This document shows positions 55,581 through 64,000 of a stretch of 64,000 nucleotides of DNA, piece after piece. The first letter of the stretch is position 1. Each line of letters begins with the position of its first letter. Position numbers and translations under genes: made by a program. This DNA comes from Hygrocybe punicea (Eukaryota > Basidiomycota > Agaricomycetes > Agaricales > Hygrophoraceae): assembly GCA_963556145.1 (NCBI GenBank), contig OY744466.1:6185820-6249819 (forward strand). Reading direction: 5' to 3'. Under the pieces are notes generated by a model. It saw only the letters and a list, made by a program, of their open reading frames with translations, ran no database searches and was not told the origin of the DNA.

Positions 55581-55903
55581 CCTGGTGATGAGTGCACGAT
55601 TCGAACCCACCCAATCTCTTAGTTCTTAGCGCCCCCACACTCCCACAAAAGAATACCAAGTCGCCATCACACACGAGCACTGCCAACTTCCATAGCACAC
55701 GAGCATCAAGGCCTAACGGCACCCCATAGTCCACCATCACAACAAGTATAAAACCAAACCGAGAATCCCCATCAAACACGAGCATCCCACACCCATCAAA
55801 CACGAGCATCCCACACCCATCAAACACGATTACCCGACGAATAACCACTAGCACAGTAACAATAACCCACGAGCCCACCCTGGCACCCAAAATATGATCA
55901 AAG

Positions 55904-57403
55904 TTGAATGGCTGTTTCATCCCTTACAACACCAGCGCCGAGTCATTACCGCCGTCCTCAGAATCATCAATAACACCTTCAAGCACCCCATCCAGATCCC
56001 ATTCGCCTGAATCCTTTGGATTCAAAAGGCGCCTAAACCAACAGACACCCCCCACTTCACCGCCACGTCGAAACCAACCAGCAACACCCCCAACCCACAT
56101 CCAAAACACCTCGACAAATGCACCCATCGTCCAATGTAGAAGAATGACACCATCAACCGTAGAGCCATTCTGGGGTGACGGCCGCGAAGGAGAAAACGCA
56201 CAGGACTTCATGCGAGCATTCCTCAGAGACACATGCGGAGATGACGATAAGGCCAAACTGGAGGTATTCGAGAACTACCTACACTCGTCCAGTCCTGCAG
56301 ACGACTGGCTCGACGAACTCGACGCCGCAGACAAAGCCACATGGCCCAAGCTGAAGGAGGCATTCGCGAAAAAATGGCCCAAAATAAAACAGGTGAAAAA
56401 GACACAAGTCGAATACAAAGACGAGCTACTTGAACTACGACTGAAAGAAGAAGACCTAGGGAAGAAAGTAGATGTGGGAGGGCTTAGCGCATGGACACAT
56501 ATCAGCTGGGCGGACAAAGCATTACGTCTAGCAATCGGAGCCAACGTCAAGAAGACGACGACGTACATCAGCCAGGTACGAAAACAACTGCCCGACCTCA
56601 TCAAACAGAAGGTCTCCTCGACGCACGCAAATTGGGAGGAGTTCATTAAAGCAGTCAAAGAAGTTGACCTAGAACACATCAAGGACGGAGCAGAGATGCT
56701 GGGGAAAGTAGCGGAGGAAAAACAGGAACTCACCAGACGCCTACGACAACTCGAAGCCTCCCCCACAACCGGCATACGAGCACAGCTGTCCAGGACATCG
56801 CTCGCGACATCCATCAACACCGGCAACCAACCAGTAGCCACACAATCCACCGGAACGTCGCCCACAAAGCTAAGCAGCAGAGACCCATTTACATCCCAAG
56901 GAGGAGGAAAAGAGAACATCAGATGGGGATACCAGCCACAGCGAGCAACTATGACGAAAACCAGGCCCCCCCCAACACAAGCAGATAAAGACGCGCTACG
57001 CAAATACATTAACGACCTGGTACACCACCCCAACACACCACAAGGCCTAGTAGCATACCACACGCAAGTCCAACAATGGATCGCGAAGTACAGCGAAGAC
57101 GCGAGAGTCAACACCAATACCCCAGTCCCACTCACTCCCGGAATGGTGGCAATATGCTCGGGAGAATGTTATAGGTGCAGCACACATGGGCACCGAGGCC
57201 CAGATTGCCCGCTCCCATGCAACCAAGGCCTGCCGCTGAGGGAGGGAGCATGGCGAGCAATTTGCGGCTCGATTCTCGGCCACTTTAATCGCAACTTAAT
57301 GGTACCTGTACAACTGGTAGCAATGGAGAACGCTACAAATGACTGGGAGGATCCAGAGCAGGAACAGGAGAACCAGGGAAAAGAGGAAGGGCCGTCTGTC
57401 TAA
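55904..57403 (+). CDS. Ty3/gypsy gag with zinc knuckle
   Basis: An intact 499-aa frame. Residues 1-85 are Ser/Pro/Thr-rich; about 90-290 are the helical gag core (EPFWGDGREGENAQDFMRAF, ATWPKLKEAFAKKWP, ELLELRLKEEDLGKKV); then a variable linker; about residues 420-433 form a zinc knuckle CYRCSTHGHRGPDC (C-x2-C-x4-H-x4-C). The C-terminus is Glu/Gln-rich. It follows an LTR and primer-binding site. Gag packages the element RNA. The start ATG is the first in frame. Confidence 0.85.
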   Translation: MNGCFIPYNTSAESLPPSSESSITPSSTPSRSHSPESFGFKRRLNQQTPPTSPPRRNQPATPPTHIQNTSTNAPIVQCRRMTPSTVEPFWGDGREGENAQDFMRAFLRDTCGDDDKAKLEVFENYLHSSSPADDWLDELDAADKATWPKLKEAFAKKWPKIKQVKKTQVEYKDELLELRLKEEDLGKKVDVGGLSAWTHISWADKALRLAIGANVKKTTTYISQVRKQLPDLIKQKVSSTHANWEEFIKAVKEVDLEHIKDGAEMLGKVAEEKQELTRRLRQLEASPTTGIRAQLSRTSLATSINTGNQPVATQSTGTSPTKLSSRDPFTSQGGGKENIRWGYQPQRATMTKTRPPPTQADKDALRKYINDLVHHPNTPQGLVAYHTQVQQWIAKYSEDARVNTNTPVPLTPGMVAICSGECYRCSTHGHRGPDCPLPCNQGLPLREGAWRAICGSILGHFNRNLMVPVQLVAMENATNDWEDPEQEQENQGKEEGPSV

Positions 57404-57519
57404 AGGACGAACAGACGGCCCGCAAACACAGTCTTATCACAAGCATCCCCCCGCGCAACGAGTCGACGCGAGGGGACAAGAGCCAAGACCTCCCCACTGC
57501 CCTCAATACTGTCAACAAT

Positions 57520-58071
57520 GTACAAATGTCGATACACGAATATGAAATAGTTGACATGTATTCAGTGAGCAAAGAAAAAGGACACCAACCCAGTCTACCG
57601 TTTGAACACGACGTTGTACTGGAGGGTCCACGAGGGGAGCAGGCAAAAATATGAAGTTTATTTGACGACGGCACCCTAATACCAGCGATATGCACTTGTA
57701 CATACAGGAAACTACGAAATCGACTAGGCGCCATCAAAAAATCACACCTCAAATTACGAATGGCCAATGGAACAATTGTGAAATCGCAGGGAAAATGGAA
57801 GGGCACAGTAGAACTGGGAGGAATCCAAATGAATGGGACATTTGAAGCCTTCGACAGCGGAGGTGCATGGAATCTACTATTCGGACAACCGTTACTCGTT
57901 GCCTTCGGAGCGACACATAGTTACAAAAACAACACGATCGCCATCAAGAACGAGAGCCAAGATGCTTTAATCGAAAACCAAGCGATACAATGCCAACCGC
58001 TTTCTCTGTCTAGTCTAGTTAAGGAAAGACTTGTTGTCTGTCTTCCTGAACTTGGCGTTATCATGTTGTAA
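57520..58071 (+). pseudogene. Ty3/gypsy aspartic protease region, truncated pol
   Basis: In another frame than gag: IHEYEIVDMYSVSKEKGHQP, LFDDGTLIPAI (catalytic D-D-G), RNRLGAIKKSHLKLRMANGT, then GTFEAFDSGGAWNLLFGQPL. One TGA (57652-57654) interrupts just before SLFDDG. Pol ends at 58071, where another transposon end (58080) takes over; RT, RNase H and integrase are missing. Confidence 0.75.
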
Positions 58072-58079
58072 GGAAGGTC

Positions 58080-58490
58080 AGTCATTCATCACTGCATAAA
58101 AATTAATTGATAATGAATAATTAATAATAAATAGATATTTAATGCTATGTCACAAAGTTACAGCCGACTTCACTATGCTAAACTTAGATAAGACATGTAT
58201 GGCATTGCATACGTGCCAACGTGTGTCGTGCAGATGCCCCTGTTGGCAGAGGATTTCTAGAGCGACTCTAGATGTAGCATGGCCAGAGTTACATGTTTAT
58301 ACCTACAATAATTATTTTGATTGCAGGACTAATCTAAAGATGAATTTTTATTATTAATTTAGACAATCCTTTATCCGTGACTTAAATTCAATATTTAGAC
58401 TTGGCCTAAATGAAAATCTAAAGATTATATTTTGCCGCTAACTTTAGAAATAACTTTAGATCCTGACTAAATGTTGAAACTCCTGATGTG
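58080..58490 (-). mobile_element. Transposon end, inverted relative to 41.45-41.69 kb
   Basis: 58080-58320 is the reverse complement of 41450-41690. The AT-rich continuation to 58490 ends in the 49-bp repeat shared with 22960-23009. It probably inserted into, and truncated, the gypsy pol. Confidence 0.6.
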
Positions 58491-58539
58491 TATCTTACGT
58501 CGTGCCAGTTGTGGTGCATATCTTATCTTATCTAGTCCC

Positions 58540-58655
58540 AAAAAGGCCTGACTTTGTTGATTGACTTTGACCAAGTCAGTCAGGTTTGCATGACTGCCCT
58601 GACTTGACTCTCGTGACCCGCCGTCAGCCTGACTTGCAATTGTACAACACTGGTC
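58540..58655. repeat. CCTGACTT-word array with a hAT-like tip
   Basis: Six or so CTGACTT/AAGTCAG words are packed into 110 bp, and the right end TTGTACAACACTGG reads outward as CAGTGTTGTACAA, a hAT-like tip. The DNA directly beyond is a coding exon of the RhoGEF. Confidence 0.5.
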
Positions 58656-58661
58656 TAGTTT

Positions 58662-61125
58662 GACTACAAGTGTGGGAAGGCCAGGTGGATTCTCCCTTGT
58701 CCCTCTCACCAGTGGAAGACGATGCCAGCTCGTCGACTTCGTCTCTTGTAAACGCCTCAGACAACTCGCCACAACTCTCAAAGAGAACCCATGCTCTACT
58801 TGAATTGCTCTCCTCAGAATGCGCATACGCCTCCGACTTGGGGCTTATTCGCGATATCCACATCCCACTGGCATTGGGTGAGTCATTACGATAGAGATCG
58901 TCATCCTTTTTTTTAACACATTTGTATATCAAGGCCAACCTTCTCCATTCCACCATACTCGAGTTGCACTGCCAACATCATCCGGTTTGTCGTCACGTAC
59001 CGTCTCGACATCTTCAGACTCCTCTTCCTCGCCATCAAGTGCGCCCCCGATATCTCGCGAGGACACACGGATCATATTCAGCGACGTCATAGAACTGGCC
59101 CTGTTTGCTCACATGTTCTCCAAGCGGTTAGAAGAGGCCTTGGGGTCCGTCCTCGATGGTGGTCACGGCGAGGACCATGTCGGAAAACTTTTTCTTGATA
59201 TCGTCTGTTTTTTTCCCTCCCAAGTACTACTCTACTGATCACATATTACAGATTCCAACCCTAGAGCCACTATACAGGTTATACATCACTCGACATCCAA
59301 CTGCTTTGATGCACCTGAATACCCTGCCACAATCGAGCGCTCTCACATCGTACCTCGCACATACACGAACACTCGCACCCTCGCTCACGCATGCGTGGGA
59401 CCTTTCATCTCTGCTCATCAAACCCGTACAACGTCTACTAAAATATCCACTCCTCCTCATAGCTATCATAGAGGAAACACCCGATAACCACAGCGATAAG
59501 GAGAATTTATTGCAAGCAAAAGAGATGATGGAGGCAGTAGCACGAGGGGTGAACGAAGGAAGGCGGAGGCGGGAAGTCGTGCAGGAGGTGTTGATGGCGA
59601 AACCAGGTGAAGTGCCGAAGAAGAAGGGGCTCAATGTTGGCGTTGCTGCCTCTGTTAACATTGGCCGGATGAAAAGTCTGATCAATAAAAGTGAGAGAAG
59701 GCAACGAAGAGGCAGTACAGGTTGAGAAAATGGAGAAGCACTTGAAATCCGTGGATGCCTTTGTGAACTCGCTGGCGAAATCAGCTATCGCATGGGGAAC
59801 CTCAGTTCGCACCACAGTCGAGCAACTCCAGGATTGGGCGATCGGGTTCGGAAAAGTTATTGGGTTGTCACAAGAGCAGCAATCGGAGGCATTCGATGCC
59901 TTCCTTGTGGTCCTGGAGAAGCAACTGCTTCCGCTATGCGCAGATCTCGAAGTCGTCCTCAAAGAGAAACTGTTACGAGAGCTTTCCTGTTTAATTGCCA
60001 CCTCGGCTTCTCCGCTGCGCCTTCTCGACACCATGAACACCCTCGAACCGCTTCACTATGGCCTTTTAAACATAAACTTCTCAAGGAATAGACCCCCAGC
60101 TGCACTTCTCGAAGCATCATAGTCCTACCTTGCGTTGCGCGGTCAACTTCACACGGAACTCCCTCTGTACCTCGAACTCCTCGATAAAGGCATCGCACTT
60201 CGCGTAGAAGGTGAGATGAATGCTGGGGCGTCTGAAACCATATGCATATGGTGGGAACGCTGGGGCGAGGTTGATAAAACAGTGCTTGGTCTCAAGATCG
60301 TATACCCGCGGAAACGAACTTGGGCGGAGGTTCGTGCAGAAAGGACTGCTTTAGTGCATGCGCATGGCTCAAGCTTCGATCCCCTGGCTAAAGGCGCTGT
60401 GGTGTCAATGCTCTCATCATTGGAGCCAGCACGTGTATCCGAATCCAAGTCACTTTCCTCATTGCAGCAAAGGAGTAGGAGCTGGCACGGGAGTGATGGC
60501 GCATCGACGAATGACCTCCCCAGACGTTATTCAAATGATAGTCTACATTCAGGCCAGTCGAGTAAGTCAAGCAAGGAGGGATATCAGCGTCGTTACCCTC
60601 ACCGCCTTTGCCCGTGGGGTTATCCGACGTAGGTCCTTCAACCAGCCGCCATCCAATACATGAAAACCACGAACTCGACGACCGGGGACGTGGCCTCGTC
60701 GTCAGAAAACCCAGTCTGCGACGCAAGTTGACCGACTCGTTTCTGTCGTCAGGCTCGCATAGACGCCGTTCATCGTCGACCAAGTCCATGGATTCAGCTA
60801 TTCTCGCACGAGAGCGAGATTTACCTCCAAACTCGGTTCCTCCCCCGCAGAAACCAACTCGAACGAACTGGGAGCAGGTACGCTCCAAGTATGCATGTTG
60901 AGTAGTACACCCCTGCCATCCTCCGGATGTGTATGCAACTGCAACTTCCCATTCTTCCAGCTTGAGGTCGGCGAGGTTTTCCAGGTGTTGAAAGAAGCCG
61001 GACATCCCTGTACGCACAAGGACCTACCTTTGTATGTTGATGGAGAGGACTGTTTATTATTAGTGCGGGATCGTGGAGGCCGTGTTGGTTGGGCATTGGC
61101 AAGTTTTCTTATTCCCCAGGACTAG
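58662..61125 (+). pseudogene. DH-BAR-SH3 Rho guanine-nucleotide exchange factor, broken
   Basis: Exon pieces: RTHALLELLSSECAYASDLG with IRDIHIPLALG (DH start), a long Ser-rich insert, IIFSDVIELALFAHMFSKRL, IPTLEPLYRLYITRHPTAL, then SLLIKPVQRLLKYPLLLIAI (the DH signature), a BAR-like region (KVIGLSQEQQSEAFDAFLVV, SYLALRGQLHTELPLYLELL) and a C-terminal SH3-like part (LEVGEVFQVLKEAGHP, GWALASFLIP). The layout resembles fission-yeast Gef1-type Cdc42 GEFs plus SH3. Breaks: extra A in AAAA near 59690, TAG at 60120-60122, TGA at 60899-60901, further frame changes near 60590 and 60950. The N-terminus is lost at the hAT-like end. Confidence 0.8.
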
Positions 61126-61305
61126 AATTCAACGCTTTTTTTACAATAACATAATGCAAATGCATAGCAATAGTCAGCGTAATCTTTACATGTTGGACAT
61201 TTGCCGCTCAGCCTGCTCATCGTATTTACAAGAATAAATAATACAAACTCCCAGCATAACATACCGTAATGTCTCATGGTGTTAAAGGCTCGTGAAGGTG
61301 CGACT

Positions 61306-63720
61306 CTATGGCATCAAATTCGGAATCAAGAGGCCAAAAAGTATTGCGGAAAGACCGTTTGGGTCGTACAGCTTTTTATTCTCGCAAAGACGCGCCCAAT
61401 TGCCGCCGTAGCAGGAGATCGTGCGTGAAACAGACTCATGCCACCCAAGAAACTGGATATAGGATATGAGCAAATGCGACCACGAAAGTCCTCCTACAGG
61501 CTCACTGATGGAAAAGGGCCTCCAATGCACACGGGACTCAATGTCTCTGAAATCCACTACATCACGACATAGTTTATTAATCGGGAAAAGTTAGCTTTGT
61601 GAAGCTCACCTTTTCCGCTGATGCGACGCAACGAGGGTCGTCAACGCCCATCGGCCATTGGTGCAAAGCAGCCACGGTGAAAGAAGCTTCCCGGTGTTCT
61701 TTGGGCAAGCAGGAGTCCTCAAAATCGGCAATCGCGCCACCGGAGAGCTCGAACAACCACGCTTAAAGTTCCAACTGAGGCACAGTAAGCTGAGATATTT
61801 AAAAATGTGAGCTCACTGCATCCCACCGGCGAATTGGCAAACTGGAGCACGGTCTCGTTGTTTATATCATCTGGTAACGACGTGATGAGAGCTGAACGTA
61901 TAAACCACTGATTACCCGCTGTATTTTAACAAAAGATAAATAAATGAGGAATGGGGGAAGATGGTGAACTCCGACCTTTCCCATGCAGGACCTGCGCAAC
62001 GCTGTCTTGTTGATGCAAAAAACTCTTCTCGTCGACCTCACTGAGCAAACACATTTCGCCATCCCAGGAAGCAATTGCTGACAAGAATTCTTGTCCCTTC
62101 TCCTTCCAGCTGTGAGGATAACATTAGCGTAAAGTTCCCGTGGAGCTCCTTTCACGCAGTCTCGGAAGTGTTTAATGAGTGAGTGGGCTGTTGTACTGCG
62201 AAACCGGCTGAAAAGTATGTAAGAAAAGGCACTCGGATGCCGTTGGAAGATGCCTCACTATATGAGGTTACCAGCAAATACCACGGGTACCGGATATGCT
62301 CGTGCTTTGTAGCGAGTCGCGACACCGAAAGCTGGCCCAGCGCCACGAATAGCCCACCACAAGTCTATTTGAATAAATAATACAGTCCAAAGATAGAGAT
62401 GGACCTGAGTGACTCTCGCTGTTTACAATGACAATCCTGCCGTCAGTTAAAACCACCTCCACCTCGACGAGATTATCGATACTGAGACCGTAAAGACGAC
62501 TCAAGAAGCCGAATCCGCCAAGAAGCATTACTGAAGAACCGACGGGATGCGCTGAGCTGGAGCATGTCAGTGGTGACCGGATATTAATTGAATGATTATT
62601 ATAAGCTCACAAAGGAACGTGATATGGAATATGGCAGGTCTCCGAAGAAGATCTGGTTTCCAGAGGGTTCCTTGAAGTATACGTGTCGACGTCCTTCTGC
62701 ATCATGCCCCATTGGAATGAAGCGGTTCCAACCCCGTCAAAGGGGTAGTTTCAGGTGAATCTATGAACGAGGTGCTTAGACAGAAACCGGAAGCATGTTA
62801 ACCAAATCCGGATTGAGTAGATGGAACGGGTAGGGGCCGGGAACCTGAGAAACCTGGTTTGTTGTTCAAGTATCCGAAGGGATCGGCACGCATGGATCCA
62901 TATTGTGTTATGGTATCGTTTCGGGGAGGGGATGGGGATGTGGCAACTGTTGAATGCGGCGACGATCCAAGCCAGGTCAGATCTTCTGCACTTTCCGAAC
63001 AAGAGTTTTTACTCGAATCTGACTCGAGAGACATTTCTCTTGGAAGACTTGTAAAATCGTCAGCACCTAGACGACGCCGAATGTTAGGGGGTGGGTTATC
63101 GGTGAAGATCGGAAGAGGGGGACCGCGAAGAAATTCCCCAACACTCCGTGAAGCCGAATCGTACATTCTGAAACCTTCGTCCTCCACTCGTCGTCGCTTT
63201 CTAGTGATATTGCTAGAAGCATCCACGATCGGAGCGTCACGCCGAAAAAAGGCATATCTCGCAAGCTCGTGTAAGAACCTTCTGCCTGAGGTGACTCGAT
63301 GTGGACACTTCCCAAAAGGTTTAGGTCGACGATAATGTCCCCTCCGATTGCCCAACCAGCTGTTCCGTAACCGCCGCCTTTAATCGAGGGCGAAAGTGAA
63401 TATTTCTTGCAGAAGATTAATATCCTAATAAATATTGAATTCGATCCATTACCCAGTGAATAAGCTCACTTGCTGATATCTTCAGCGTCCGTAGGACAGA
63501 CGACCGCCTGTGCAGACGTTTTAACATTGCCATTGAAAGCGGTAGCGTAATTGGCAAAACTATAAATGTTCAGCGATAAAAACGATGAAAAAGTACCTAC
63601 TTGGGATCGTCAGGTATATTTTGCCTTTGATGTCTTCTCCCAATTCAGAAGCCCATAATTTTAGTAAAGGTTCTCCAGAATGCCTGGTCAGATGAATGTT
63701 GATGAACCATTGTGTCACTT
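61306..63720 (-). pseudogene. FAD-linked oxidase (BBE/PCMH type), broken
   Basis: In order from about 63700: LWASELGEDIKGKIYLTIPS, NYATAFNGNVKTSAQAVVC, GGGYGTAGWAIGGDIIVDLN (FAD site), a long disordered insert (DSASRSVGEFLRGPPLP, ATSPSPPRND), HPVGSSVMLLGGFGFLSRLY, GLSIDNLVEVEVVLTDGRIV, LWWAIRGAGPAFGVATRYKA, FRDCVKGAPRELYANVILTA, and the C-terminal CENKKLYDPNG berberine-bridge region. Several frame changes (after SLRDM, before RRDAPIV, within GMAKCVC, before the last LFRNTFWP-like stretch) and lost splice sites show it is dead. The family oxidises alcohols or sugars with covalent FAD and is usually secreted or vacuolar. Confidence 0.8.
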
Positions 63721-63776
63721 TGTGGGAGAGAGCTACAGCTGATTCGGAAATTCTTGTCCCACGGTTCAAAAAGCGC

Positions 63777-64000
63777 AAAAAAAATCAAAAAAATCAAAGA
63801 AAATCAAAAAATCATTTGCTCCCTCAATACCATTCATTCACCATGGGTTACTGCCATATCAGCTACGAAATGAAACAAGGAGTGTTGTGGCCACTGCTGG
63901 AAGGCTGGGATACAGACAACATTGTTGGGTCTGTTGGTGTCTCCACCAAGCACCTTGCCTAAGGCAGCCTAACCAAAATTCTTCTACGACGTCAATGGAG
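63777..64000. other. A-rich tract and unassigned edge
   Basis: AAAATCAAAAAAATC words fill 63777-63815. The rest has a palindrome TTGCCTAAGGCAGCC near 63956 and no recognisable gene. Confidence 0.35.

Overview
The window is nuclear DNA of a filamentous basidiomycete, very probably an Agaricomycete. Host genes have short introns (about 45-60 nt) with GTRNGT donors and CTAAC-like branch points. They belong to families expanded in mushrooms: FunK1 kinases, cytochrome P450, Crinkler (CR) proteins, HNH_2 nucleases, fungal PD-(D/E)XK-like proteins, STAND N-terminal domains and FAD oxidases. No tRNA or rRNA gene and no CRISPR array was recognised. The species cannot be named from the sequence.

Layout. 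1-3.4 kb: an inverted copy (E1) of a short LTR element. 3.5-6.7 kb: a broken FunK1 kinase (-) and a broken P450 (+). 7.2-17.3 kb: a three-level nest, in which a hAT-like element (B, 8-bp target duplication) is split by an 8.6-kb LTR element (R1), itself split by a 2.7-kb LTR element (E2). 18-19 kb: a long foldback and GA-rich repeats. 20.2-23.0 kb: a divergent pair, PD-(D/E)XK-like (-) and HNH nuclease (+), about 100 bp apart. 23-25 kb: degenerate minisatellites. 25.1-31.2 kb: a second PD-(D/E)XK-like gene (-), a STAND remnant, a dead TetX-like FAD monooxygenase (-), an F-box/LRR-like scrap and a Crinkler-kinase gene with two CR headers and one nonsense codon. 31.3-37.7 kb: satellites and element scraps. 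37.7-38.9 kb: a SIR2-family gene (-). 39-54 kb: transposon mosaic, including a 557-bp inverted-repeat pair 8.4 kb apart, LTR element E3, solo LTRs, hAT-like element A and a scrambled Helitron helicase. 55.4-58.1 kb: a Ty3/gypsy 5' half (LTR, gag, protease). 58.5-63.7 kb: a dead DH-BAR-SH3 RhoGEF (+) and a dead FAD-linked oxidase (-).

How the parts relate. Most host genes here are relics. Nearly every premature stop that can be compared with its family fits a C:G to T:A change (CGA to TGA, CAG to TAG, TGG to TAG), as expected under RIP-like or methylation-driven decay of duplicated DNA. The best candidates for something undescribed are (i) hAT-like elements whose ends are arrays of an element-specific short word and whose interior carries a spliced low-complexity gene ending in a conserved SIDVGAMFTRL/CLTN motif, and (ii) R1, which carries gag on one strand and a Zn2Cys6 coiled-coil gene on the other. 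All gene calls come from reading translations and splice signals by eye.
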